Assembly: GCA_030063045.1 (NCBI GenBank)
Contig: JAQSEB010000069.1
Location: 186,001 to 250,000, forward strand
Length of the DNA: 64,000 nt
Origin: Pratylenchus scribneri
Taxonomy: Eukaryota > Nematoda > Chromadorea > Rhabditida > Pratylenchidae
Direction of reading: 5' to 3'
The position numbers and the translations under genes were made by a program. Positions 20,865 to 30,505 of this stretch are shown piece by piece. Positions within the stretch are counted from its first letter, which is position 1. The number at the start of each line of letters is the position of its first letter. The notes beneath the pieces are model-generated. The model saw only the letters and a list, made by a program, of their open reading frames with translations. It did no database searches and had not been told where the DNA came from.

Positions 20865-23800
20865 TCAAACCAAATCAAGTCCCAAACTGGCACGACAATT
20901 GGGACAACTGTCGTGGGACTGGAGCCAGATGTCCACGCATCCTTTGTGGAATGAATGGCTGCAGCGGAGTCGACGAGTGAGTCCGCTCAAAAGATCCAAA
21001 CAAATAGAACAATCATTAAGCGCCCCGAGGGAATAGGGGACTAGAATCAAATCTGAAGCTAGGCTTAGACGCCTGGCCCTTTTTAGAGAGTTAATTTTTG
21101 TTTTGGCCCATTCAAAAAATCCGAGACCAAAAAGCGCAAGAAGGGAACAAAAAATGAAAAGGGTTAATAATAGGGAAAACAAAACCCAATACCATGAGCT
21201 GTCACAAAATTCATCCATTCCATTTAATAGGTTTTCCCATCCATTTAATTTCTTCCACCCATTTTCAGAGGCGATTTCTTCGTACAATTCAAGCTCAGCG
21301 GCGGCCGATGGGATGACAATCATGAAAATGGCCAGGCCGCGGGCAATTGTACGGTAAGTGCGGAAAATGGGATTTAACTTCAAAAATAGGAAGAAGACAA
21401 TAAAGGCCAGTAGTATTCCCCCCAGGGCAAAAAAGCACTGGGGTGGGGAAATTATCCAGAAAATCGTGAAATATAGTCCAATTGGGTTTGGCCAATTCCA
21501 TTCATTTGGCCCTTCTTGAGAAAACCCCGTTTTTTGAGAACCCCACCGCCCTCTGGCAGTAGGCATGTAGGCTAAATTCCCAGTCATTTCGAAGGTGGTT
21601 AGCCCACCAGGGCACTCTACTTGGCATGTGGTTTTGACGAGGGGTTCATTAAAAGCCAAAGTAATGTGGGAATGATTCGAATTGGGGCGGCACACCGTTA
21701 CAAAATTCGTGCCGTCTTTACACCGAATCTCTGCTAAAGGTTCCCCAAACTTGCTTGTGCAAGTATAGCTTAACCTCCCTCCTGTGCGACATTTGTAGCA
21801 CCCAGTCAGGTTCAAGGGTGTTAATTCGCACTTGGTGTGATCGTGGCGTACAACCGGGACCACGTCTTCCGTTTTTACACTGACCAAAACCGCAGTGTAG
21901 GGGGTTTCCGCCCATAATTTTTCATCATCCCGCTCCCAAAAAAGGCGGTGTTGGCCTATATCCAGAGGGATTAGGCGTGAAGGGTCTCCCATCACCTCTT
22001 CTAAATCCATTTCTTTACAGTTGCATCTCATCTCGCCCGAAGATGGAACGGCCACACAATGGGTGCAAACATCGGGATTGAGGGCGCATTTCAAGGATTT
22101 GGCTGCCAAATCACCCCAAGGCACCGTGGCATCTTCACAATGTAAGTCAATGGAAAAATCTTTTGGGAATATGGCCACTCGGTGCCAATCCGACAGAAAC
22201 CGGCCATTAGCCACTGGAACTGGGGATTGGGCAAAGGATGCGGGAGTGATAGACAAATTACCCCGTTTCCAGTGGAAGGTCCTTCCCTGGGACAGTTCCA
22301 CATATTCTTCGATAAGCTCGGAACCGGGCATTTCCAATTTTAGGTGGACGGGAATTATCAGTTCCCAGGTACATTCAAAAAGTTCGTACACTCGTTCATT
22401 CAAAGGAACGATGTGAGGGCGATAAAACAGACACCCATCCTTCAAATATCCACATGGACCCCCCTTTTCTAAAAGCCACCGTTGGGGGACCTCCACACAA
22501 AAATTGTTTCCCGGGAATCCCTCCTTTTCTTTGAGTTCGGGGACACTTTGGTTATGTTTTAATTTGGCGCAAAAATCGCCATCACATGATCCCGAAGAGG
22601 GACATCTTTTTACTGAAAAAATTTCGGTTTTGTAAGATCTGAGGTGTGCAAGAATGCTGGGCTCGCAAACTGTGCGGAGCCCACCCAATGTGAAAGTGAA
22701 AATTGCCATAGGTCCTAGCTCCGGTCCCTTCAAAATTAGGTTTACCGGTTGACCAGCAGGGGGTAAAATAAATTGTGAAACTTGATGAAACGTACAAGCT
22801 GTATAATCCTCATATTTAGAACATTCTTCAACCTTTGCTGAAATGGATATGGTCTCGACCCCGGCTTCAACCAATGGCAGAGAAACAATGGCCAAAATGG
22901 CGAGAACTCGGCCAACGTTGGTGAGGGGCGAACGAGGAGAATAAAGGTTTGCTTGAGGTTTAGGAATAAACTCATAATAGTCTTCTTCATCCCAATCGTT
23001 TCTTGCCCGAAAATTAGAGCGCCGGCGATATAGTCGCCGTCTTGGGCACAGGCACCTCAATAATTTGCATAGGAAAAAGCAATTTTTAATAAATTTTCTG
23101 GTGACTGAGCAACATAGCAAAAAACATCCACAAATTCCCAAAAATAGGGCTAAAAGAATTCCCCCAACAATGCCAAATAAGAGGGGGTTACATTTTGGAT
23201 TCATAATGGAGTCCCAGCAAATCGAGCACGAAATTAAAAGGCAAATATCGATTGCCGGGCAATTAAATTCCGAAGAACTCGAATCATTAGAACTCCCATA
23301 TTTGGCCGTACAAGAATAGCCAGTTACTAGCAGATCCTGAGAAATTTCCAATGAAAAAATTCCTTTTGGGGGTAGCTTTATAGTGCAGCTCCCTTCACAA
23401 CAAATTTCAGCTTTGCTAACATTTTCAGGGAAATTTAATTCTAATCCATTCAATTTACAGGTGGACAAATCATTTGAATGGCAAAATGGCCAAAACAATG
23501 CAAAAATGGACAAAAATGTGATCAATGTGCCAAGTGGATGACGCGGAGCCCAATTGATGGCCTTGGATTTCTTTCTTGGCCGCAAATTGTGGACTGGCTC
23601 GGGCGCGGTGTTTTGAGGTTTGGGTACTGGAATAGTGGGAGCAACCTCTAGGGGGACTAATTTATTAATCGGTCTGCCCCAAACACGACCATTAGCCATT
23701 TTAACATCGGCACTCCGTATTTCACCTGCGGTTCGGTGGAGACGAACCACTTTCCCCAATGGCCAATAATTTCGGGGGAATAAGGGTTCTTCGACCAAAA

Positions 23801-25745
23801 CAATATGCCCTTCCTCAATTGGGTCTGGGGAAGTTATACGAGGGTTTCGGTGATCAATAGAATTTCGGTTTCTTAAATTTAGCAAATAATCTTGTGACCA
23901 TCGATCCCAAAATTTATTTAATGCTTGGTTGGTTTTTTCCCATAAGTGGGCCAACTTTTCAGCGGGGGATGGTCGAAAAGCTTCCTCCGCATTCCCCGAC
24001 TCAGGCAAAGTGATTTCCGCCTTTGGTATAAGAAAATCCACGGGTCGAAGCGGTAACGGCCCGTCCCTTTCATCTGAAACAAAGGTGATGGGCCTGTTAT
24101 TCAAAATGGCCTCAACTTCACAAACGAAAGTTTGTAATTGTGCCCAATTGAGGGTTTTTTGCCCTAGGGACCGGCGGAAGGCTGTTTTGACAAGACCAAC
24201 CAACCTTTCGTAAAAACCGCCGGTCCATGGGGCGAATTGGGGAATTAGGATCCAATTAATTCCCATATCGGGACAATTTTCCAAAGTAGTTTTAGCCAAT
24301 ACAAATTGAGTGCCGTGATCCGACCGAATTTCCTGGGGTTTACCCCTGCGAGAAATAAAACGTCTAAAACTTTGCAGGAATTCTTCGGCGGTCAAACTCT
24401 GGGTGGCCTCAAGATGGACCGCCCGAGTGCACAGGCAGGTAATTAATAAGATCCAGGCCTTAGACTGACCATCATGCGCCCGGAAAATGACTGGACCAAG
24501 ATAATCAATGCCAATGGATTGGAATGGCTTGGCAATTTTCACTCGACTTTCAGGCCATGGGGGCATTTGGGGGAGCTTATACTTTATAGCCCTATCTCTT
24601 TTACAGGTATTGCACGACCGGACAATGAATTTGGCCATGCGGCGGGCCTTTGGACAAAAATGGGCACCTAAAAATTCGGCCAAAGTGGCATCCGGCCCAG
24701 TGTGTCCCCCTTTTAAATGACACTCAACCATTATCAGATAAGTCAACGGAGAACGGGGCAAAAATATGGGATTTTTAAAATCATAAGATTGATTGGAATT
24801 GGCTAAACGAGTTGACAGCCTGAAAATTCCATTCTGATCTAGGAAAGTGCCATTAGGGGGTTCTGACCAAAAACGGGCTTGTTCAATTTTAATGACAATA
24901 TTTTTAACCAATTTCCAATCATTAGGTGTCCAAGAGCCATTTAAGGATAATTCCGATAAATAGGGAAATTTATCCATAAATTTTTTGCTTGTGGAAAATT
25001 TTAGGACCAAAAACCGAAGGACGAATGCCGTGGAACACAAAAAACGCGTCCAACTGCTGAAACGGCTGGCGTCGAGAATGGCCAAATTTTCGATTGGGGG
25101 AACGACCACAGCAACCGCCAATTCAAGGTTTGCATTTTCGGATGGGATTTCAATGGGTCGATATTCTTGGGGCCAGGATTCAGGCTCTAAAAGGAGCCAT
25201 TTCGGCCCACTCCACCATAAATGGCTGCCCCTAAGATCTGAGGCACTAGTATTCCTTGTTCCCATATCGGCTGGATTATCAACCCTTCTTACATAGCGGA
25301 ATTCCGTATTCTTGAATTCTCTAATTTCCTTTAAGCGATTTGCCACGAAAATAGGCTGGGATGAAGTAGAAGCAACCCAGGACAAGGCTATCTGAGAGTC
25401 CGACCATAAAACAATCCTTTCGGGGGTAAATTGAAGAGCTTCCAAAACAAATTTACTTGCTCTAACCCCAATCAAAATTCCCATTAGCTCGAGCTTAGGA
25501 ATTGTTAAATCTCCCTGGGCCATTTTCTTTGGTTTAATCCGGGATTTGGAGAAAATTAGAGAGACGAAAATTCCCTCAGAATTTTCAGTGCGCAAATAAA
25601 CTGCGGCAGAATAGGCATTAGGACTTGCATCCGTAAAAATGTGTAATTGGCTTTTTAGGGTAGAAATGGGGGTGAATCGAGGAATAGAAATGCCCGTTCC
25701 ATCCATCCACAATTTCCTTCCATTTATGGGCACTGGCCTCATCAA
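20865..25745 (-). CDS. RNase H, integrase, envelope and RING polyprotein
   Basis: A 1626-aa open frame. RNase H occupies about 30-160 (TDAS, KLELMG, WSDSQ, NPAD). The integrase HHCC domain is at about 345-390 and the DDE core at about 410-520 (GIDYLGPV, RSDHGTQF, FYERLVGLVK). A Pao-type C-terminal domain (about 560-720) contains GHIVLVEE and GKVVRLHR. From about 745 comes an envelope-like part: hydrophobic segments, many cysteines, N-glycosylation sites, and near 1380 GCYKCRTGG and LSYTCTS, as in the phlebovirus-type class II fusion glycoproteins captured by nematode BEL elements. After the last membrane segments a RING-H2 finger closes the protein (about 1579-1622: CSICLD, CSHSFHKGC, CPNC). 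Integrase and envelope are in one frame with no stop between, so envelope would need splicing or processing. The first residues overlap the upstream frame. Confidence 0.88.
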   Translation of the reverse strand: MMRPVPINGRKLWMDGTGISIPRFTPISTLKSQLHIFTDASPNAYSAAVYLRTENSEGIFVSLIFSKSRIKPKKMAQGDLTIPKLELMGILIGVRASKFVLEALQFTPERIVLWSDSQIALSWVASTSSQPIFVANRLKEIREFKNTEFRYVRRVDNPADMGTRNTSASDLRGSHLWWSGPKWLLLEPESWPQEYRPIEIPSENANLELAVAVVVPPIENLAILDASRFSSWTRFLCSTAFVLRFLVLKFSTSKKFMDKFPYLSELSLNGSWTPNDWKLVKNIVIKIEQARFWSEPPNGTFLDQNGIFRLSTRLANSNQSYDFKNPIFLPRSPLTYLIMVECHLKGGHTGPDATLAEFLGAHFCPKARRMAKFIVRSCNTCKRDRAIKYKLPQMPPWPESRVKIAKPFQSIGIDYLGPVIFRAHDGQSKAWILLITCLCTRAVHLEATQSLTAEEFLQSFRRFISRRGKPQEIRSDHGTQFVLAKTTLENCPDMGINWILIPQFAPWTGGFYERLVGLVKTAFRRSLGQKTLNWAQLQTFVCEVEAILNNRPITFVSDERDGPLPLRPVDFLIPKAEITLPESGNAEEAFRPSPAEKLAHLWEKTNQALNKFWDRWSQDYLLNLRNRNSIDHRNPRITSPDPIEEGHIVLVEEPLFPRNYWPLGKVVRLHRTAGEIRSADVKMANGRVWGRPINKLVPLEVAPTIPVPKPQNTAPEPVHNLRPRKKSKAINWAPRHPLGTLITFLSIFALFWPFCHSNDLSTCKLNGLELNFPENVSKAEICCEGSCTIKLPPKGIFSLEISQDLLVTGYSCTAKYGSSNDSSSSEFNCPAIDICLLISCSICWDSIMNPKCNPLLFGIVGGILLALFLGICGCFLLCCSVTRKFIKNCFFLCKLLRCLCPRRRLYRRRSNFRARNDWDEEDYYEFIPKPQANLYSPRSPLTNVGRVLAILAIVSLPLVEAGVETISISAKVEECSKYEDYTACTFHQVSQFILPPAGQPVNLILKGPELGPMAIFTFTLGGLRTVCEPSILAHLRSYKTEIFSVKRCPSSGSCDGDFCAKLKHNQSVPELKEKEGFPGNNFCVEVPQRWLLEKGGPCGYLKDGCLFYRPHIVPLNERVYELFECTWELIIPVHLKLEMPGSELIEEYVELSQGRTFHWKRGNLSITPASFAQSPVPVANGRFLSDWHRVAIFPKDFSIDLHCEDATVPWGDLAAKSLKCALNPDVCTHCVAVPSSGEMRCNCKEMDLEEVMGDPSRLIPLDIGQHRLFWERDDEKLWAETPYTAVLVSVKTEDVVPVVRHDHTKCELTPLNLTGCYKCRTGGRLSYTCTSKFGEPLAEIRCKDGTNFVTVCRPNSNHSHITLAFNEPLVKTTCQVECPGGLTTFEMTGNLAYMPTARGRWGSQKTGFSQEGPNEWNWPNPIGLYFTIFWIISPPQCFFALGGILLAFIVFFLFLKLNPIFRTYRTIARGLAIFMIVIPSAAAELELYEEIASENGWKKLNGWENLLNGMDEFCDSSWYWVLFSLLLTLFIFCSLLALFGLGFFEWAKTKINSLKRARRLSLASDLILVPYSLGALNDCSICLDLLSGLTRRLRCSHSFHKGCVDIWLQSHDSCPNCRASLGLDLV

Positions 25746-28700
25746 CTAAATCATCCCACTTTTTGCCCGTGTCCCACAATTCTTGAAAAAGTAATTTCGC
25801 GCCCACTAGTAATGGCGAACAAAGACCTAGGGGGTCAAAAAAGGACGCGATTGTGGCCAGAATTTGCCGCCTGGATGGGCCCTTCCCAGAAGAAATCGGA
25901 TTGGGCAATTCAAAAATTAATTCTTCTTTTTCCAGGTGCCATTGTATGCCAAGGACCTTTTGCTGGTTGCCGGTGAGCCGATCCTTTTCATCAATGCCGG
26001 CTAATGCAGCGGGATCGGCGGCAACGAATTGGCACAAACGCATTTGGGCCTTGGCAAAAATGGCTTGTGCTTGGACCGCCTTTTGGCAGGCCTCTTCAGG
26101 TTTATTTGATGATAACAAAATATTATCAACATAAATTTGCTCCAAAATTTCCTTAGCCAAAGGAGTCCCCTCGTTTTCCAAGTGTAATTTTAAGGTGGCT
26201 GCCAAAATGAAGGGACTAGCCGCCACACCAAATGCAATTCTCGAAAATTGATAAATTGCTAAATTATTAAAGAGAGAGGCCTTGGAAGGGTCTTTCAACC
26301 AGAGGAATTTCGCAAAATGACGGTCCTCCGGTGCTAGTGAAATCATAAGAAAGGCCTTTTCTAAATCGGCCAACACCGGCACCGGAGTGACCCGGAATTT
26401 TAATAGAATAGAAGGAAGAAGAGGGACTAAATTGGGCCCTGGGTAGATCACGTCATTCAACGATAAGGCCCCTTTCTCGTGGGAACTTGCGTCGAAGACT
26501 TCCCGTATCTTCTCCCCCTGGATTACCGGGTGATGGGGTAGAAAATACTCGCCATCCCCCTTTTTGACGGAGGGTTCGATAATTCCCCTCTCCAAATAAT
26601 CCAAAAATACTTCATTTATTCTTTGGCCCAATTTAGGGTTAGTTTTCATTCGATTAACTAGAGAATTCAATCGAGAATAAGCAATACCAAAGTTAGGAGA
26701 TAAATTTAGGCCTTCGTTTCTCCATGGCCATTTCACTTCATATCTTCCATTATCCAATCTGACAATTGAATCTTTAAATTTATTCATCGCCATTTCATCA
26801 TCCACTTTTTCAGGCCGATCAAAAATGCCGATGGCCTCAAGGCTCCATATTTGCTCGACATTGGCTTCGGGAGCGGCACAAACAAGAGGTGAACAAATCG
26901 GGCGGTAAATAGGCTGAACCGGGTCTTCAAATTCGCCTCCAAAAATGGGCCCAAAAACGGTGTCAATTCGAAAAAGGCCCGGTAATATTTCTTCCCGGTC
27001 GGTGATGAACCGCCAAAATTCCCGAATTCCAATCAAAATATCGGGTGGACCATAATTTATTTCCAAATTCCCTCCATTATGTTCCAAAAGGTTGGAAGTA
27101 AGCTCTTCGGGTGCTTCCGTTAAATAACCGAAGGAAGGAGTAATTTTAGCAGTCCTATTCAATAGAAATTCCTCCCAACCTCCGTCCAACCGCCTCAAAA
27201 ATACCGAAAAACGGGGTGATTGAAAATTGACCGACTTTTCCTGTCCAAAACCCGTTATGGACATGGGTTCAATTCCAAGTTTTTCAGGACGAATTCGCGA
27301 AATGGCGCTGTCAATAATCAAGGATGGCTGAGCACCGGAGTCCCAGAAAACATTGGCAAAAATCCGATGGTTTGGACGGTTTGGTGACAGAACTTGGATG
27401 GCGGCCATCATGAGGTAAGCATTTGGGCGGGCTGGTAATCCAATCAGAGAATTGACCACAAAAGGATTGGCAAGTAATGTAGGATTTCCAATATTTAATT
27501 TGGGGTTTGGTTCTTGAACACGAACCTTTCGATTCCCCAAAGGTTGGGAATTTGCCCCACTTTTCTGCATATTGCCGCCGACTCCATTCTTGGCCAAATT
27601 AATGGGTTTAAGGCAAATTAAAAGATTGTGCTTCCCTAGGCAATTCTTGCAGTGAAAATTTTGATTAGGGCATTCATTAGAAAGATGGCCCGACCATGCG
27701 CAAATAATGAACCGGCCCTGTTCAATTAAGCGGTTTTTTCGACTTTGGGGACTGGGATAATCTTTGCAATCCAACGGCTTATGATACCCCTTTTTGCACA
27801 GCGAACAGAGCCATCTTGACCCCTTTTTTGAAGAAGAATTTTGGGCTTGAACCCCCGGAAATGCGCGATCCGCGGGACTAAAACTTTTCCCTTGATGCCC
27901 GTTTTGTTTGGAAATTGGTGGGGCAAATTTAGGCAAATGTTGCTCCTGAGAATTTTGAGCAATTTCGCGGACCTTAACCGCATTGAGCAACCCTTCGCGC
28001 CATTGCTTTGGGGTCCAGGTTCCCCCCTCAGCAGCCACCATTTTGTCAGCCAGATATGCGCGGGTTTCAGGCGGCAGTTTTTCACGGATAGCGGTAACCA
28101 AAAAAGGGTTAGTATCCATATCCACCCCCATTGCGGACAATTGCCTGCAGATTCTTTCGATCCCTTCATGAAGAATGCGAAGGGAATGGGCCGTGTTGGT
28201 GGCTTTGGGAAGACGTAAAAGCTCCGTTTGGAGTTCTTCCTTTCGCCGCTCAGAATCTCCAAAACGGCCCTTAAGTAGGCCCACCGCTATCTCATAGTTA
28301 TCATCGATGAAAGAAAGACCCTCCAACATTGCCCGGGCAGGCCCCTTTAATGCTCCGTAAAGGTAGGTTAGCTTTCGAGGGGCCGGGAGGGCTTCATTCG
28401 CCTCAACCCCGGTGGAAAAGGCCTCCCAGAAGCTAAACCAATGGGCCGGGTTACCATCAAATTCAGGCATTTTTAATGGTGGGAGTTGGGCATAGTTTTG
28501 GGCAGGGGCTGCAGGATGAGCCTCATTTCCATTATTCCCATTATTGACAGGAGGAGGGTGCCCATTTTGTTGAGGAGCACGTATTAAATCAATTTTAATT
28601 TGCAGGTTGGTCAATGCTTCACGGGCTGTTTCAATCGCATCAGCCGGCTTGACTCCTCCGGTGGCCGTCCAATTCATCAGGCGGTCCTCTTCGGCCTGCT

Positions 28701-28767
28701 GATTGGCCACGGGCAAGGCATCAATGACCCGACCCCATTCAAGCAATAAATTGGAAACAGCGTTCAT
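25618..28767 (-). CDS. Gag-protease-reverse transcriptase of BEL/Pao element
   Basis: About 1049 aa from the first ATG at 28767; the frame is open a few codons upstream. A gag domain with LPPLKMPEFDGNPAHWF is followed by cysteine/histidine zinc-knuckle motifs (about 320-380: CSLCKKGYHKPLDC and later CxWxGHxxxEC), the aspartic protease motif WDSGAQ (about 485) and reverse transcriptase (about 730-900) with PVLADLEKAF and YVDNILL. The second catalytic Asp of the usual YxDD box is Asn here. The frame ends at 25618 after entering a region whose protein-like continuation is in the other frame, so a frame change occurs within 25618-25745. Whether this is a programmed shift or a mutation cannot be decided from the sequence. 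Confidence 0.88.
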   Translation of the reverse strand: MNAVSNLLLEWGRVIDALPVANQQAEEDRLMNWTATGGVKPADAIETAREALTNLQIKIDLIRAPQQNGHPPPVNNGNNGNEAHPAAPAQNYAQLPPLKMPEFDGNPAHWFSFWEAFSTGVEANEALPAPRKLTYLYGALKGPARAMLEGLSFIDDNYEIAVGLLKGRFGDSERRKEELQTELLRLPKATNTAHSLRILHEGIERICRQLSAMGVDMDTNPFLVTAIREKLPPETRAYLADKMVAAEGGTWTPKQWREGLLNAVKVREIAQNSQEQHLPKFAPPISKQNGHQGKSFSPADRAFPGVQAQNSSSKKGSRWLCSLCKKGYHKPLDCKDYPSPQSRKNRLIEQGRFIICAWSGHLSNECPNQNFHCKNCLGKHNLLICLKPINLAKNGVGGNMQKSGANSQPLGNRKVRVQEPNPKLNIGNPTLLANPFVVNSLIGLPARPNAYLMMAAIQVLSPNRPNHRIFANVFWDSGAQPSLIIDSAISRIRPEKLGIEPMSITGFGQEKSVNFQSPRFSVFLRRLDGGWEEFLLNRTAKITPSFGYLTEAPEELTSNLLEHNGGNLEINYGPPDILIGIREFWRFITDREEILPGLFRIDTVFGPIFGGEFEDPVQPIYRPICSPLVCAAPEANVEQIWSLEAIGIFDRPEKVDDEMAMNKFKDSIVRLDNGRYEVKWPWRNEGLNLSPNFGIAYSRLNSLVNRMKTNPKLGQRINEVFLDYLERGIIEPSVKKGDGEYFLPHHPVIQGEKIREVFDASSHEKGALSLNDVIYPGPNLVPLLPSILLKFRVTPVPVLADLEKAFLMISLAPEDRHFAKFLWLKDPSKASLFNNLAIYQFSRIAFGVAASPFILAATLKLHLENEGTPLAKEILEQIYVDNILLSSNKPEEACQKAVQAQAIFAKAQMRLCQFVAADPAALAGIDEKDRLTGNQQKVLGIQWHLEKEELIFELPNPISSGKGPSRRQILATIASFFDPLGLCSPLLVGAKLLFQELWDTGKKWDDLVDEASAHKWKEIVDGWNGHFYSSIHPHFYPKKPITHFYGCKS

Positions 28768-28894
28768 CTGGCTGCTCAAATGGTCAGCAGTTCTTGCCAG
28801 GTCAACAGGAGCAAAAAATTTTGGCCAAAAATGACCAATTTTTGAAAAAAAAATTACAAAATGCCAGAAAAAATAAGGAAATTCCCTTAAATTT

Positions 28895-29085
28895 TGATGT
28901 ATAGAATCAAGCTATATGTATAGCAAAATGTATAGGAAAACACTTCTACATATACATAAAATTTTCCAGCTATACTCTACATCTACATATACATGGCCTC
29001 TTGTAAATGTATATGTATATGTATAGAATTGTATATGTATATGTATAGAATCACCTATACATATACATTTTCCTATATATATACC
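28895..29085. repeat. TATATGTATA simple-sequence tract
   Basis: Imperfect repeats of TGTATATGTATAG and its complement. It lies where the upstream LTR of the retroelement would be expected. Beyond it 29086-29309 shows no gene. Confidence 0.7.
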
Positions 29086-29309
29086 AATCTCTGGTTACTA
29101 TATATGGCCATGAAAAATAAATAAATGCCCTTGGTACCCCCTTTGCATTTCCTTGGTAAAAGTTGACATTTTCTTACCAAGATGGTAAGATAACAAAATG
29201 AATGTCAGATTAGTGTTGTACGCCCGTGAAAACACCCATAAAACCAATTTTTGAAAAATTAAACAAAAAAAAATTTTGGGATGCGGATTCTTTACGATTG
29301 CCAATCATT

Positions 29310-29880
29310 TTATAATTTATAGTTAGTTACTTTGTATTATTTTCAATTAATATTTTAAAAACAATTAATAAATAATAATTATAATTATTATTATTAATTT
29401 TATTCTTTTGAATTATTATTTTAAAGACCTCTTATGTTTTCGTCGCATTTATTATTTAATGGACACAAAATTAGTTTTAACAAATTTTCCATTTCTTTCG
29501 CAAATTAAAACTGCTATTTATCTTTTAAGCCTCCGGATAGCCCCGGAGGCAAATTCCAAAAAGTACAGTTTTTGTCCTTAACACAGGTTTCCCCGGTCAG
29601 GAACGCCAAGTACCTTATAGTACTGGGTTAAAACCGACACGAGATAGGAAAAGAGGGAATTTGATGGATGAATGAGGGCAAATTGCAGATGCGTTGGAAG
29701 GGCACAAAAAGGGCCCCAATTTCCCTACTCTTCCCGAGCAAATAACCAGCAAAAATGCTCCACATTTTCAGCACACTGTCTTCCATTTCCTTTTCACTTC
29801 TTCTATCTGATTTTCCAGCAGCTTTATTTCGTCCATCAATATTCCTCCTCAATGCACAAAATAAAGAGCAAAAATATTAG
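29310..29880. repeat. Duplicate of 18776-19400
   Basis: AT-rich left part, SL2-type gene and shared promoter, in the same order and orientation as at 18776. Similarity fades after about 29800. From 29881 to 30505 no gene is seen. Confidence 0.85.
29527..29635 (-). ncRNA. SL2-type spliced-leader RNA gene
   Basis: The leader (29635 down to 29614) is identical to that at 19091-19070. Donor, Sm site (TACTTTTTGGAA) and 3' hairpin GCCTCCGG/CCGGAGGC are intact with few changes in the body. About 10.5 kb from its sister copy, on the other side of the retroelement. Confidence 0.9.
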
Positions 29881-30505
29881 TCGATAAAAAGCTAAGCCAA
29901 AAGAAGAGAGAAAGGACCAAAGAATGGATTCCATTCATTATTTACTATTTATGCCTTCATCTTCAGCCAATTTTTTCTCAATAATATACCTAGATTAGAT
30001 AGGAAATATTCAAATATTATTGATCTAGGCAAATTTTACAAAAGTAAAAGAAAATATTAATTTTACTGGATTGATTTGGGGAAGGAAGGTGGGCGAAAAA
30101 GTGAACATTTAATGGGGAATTTGGCTGGTTTAAAAAGGCAGATTGTGGAGCAATGATTGATTGATAGGGTGACGGCCGGGGCAATTAGGCAAAAAGTGAG
30201 GGTACAGTAGGATGAATAGGAAAAGCCTTTAGGCATCATTGGCATTGACATTATCCTCTCTTGCCGACAAAAGGTGGTTTGGATGAATTTTGCCTCATTC
30301 CACCAAATATGCTTAATGAATTAATTGCCCATCATTTAATCTCTTTCCAAATCGTTCAGCCAGATTTGGCACTATGCCTAATTTTAGTGCCATTTTTCAA
30401 TCAAAAATTAACAATGAAGTTTATCTATTTATAAATCATATTTTTTTTTAATTTTATATATTTTCAAATATTTTAAATACAATAAAAAATGAATCAAAAA
30501 AAATG

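Larger units (their letters stand above)
20865..28767 (-). mobile_element. BEL/Pao LTR-type retroelement with envelope
   Basis: Gag, protease, RT, RNase H, integrase and envelope appear in BEL/Pao order over 7.9 kb in two long open frames. I could not find long terminal repeats: 28780-29300 and 19500-20860 share no obvious long identity. The ends are therefore unknown, or the LTRs are lost or diverged. One frame break (25618-25745) is the only lesion seen. Confidence 0.85.

Noticed and set aside
28780..29300. Upstream LTR of the BEL/Pao element
   Set aside because: No long identity with 19500-20860; the tract is mostly TATATG simple sequence.
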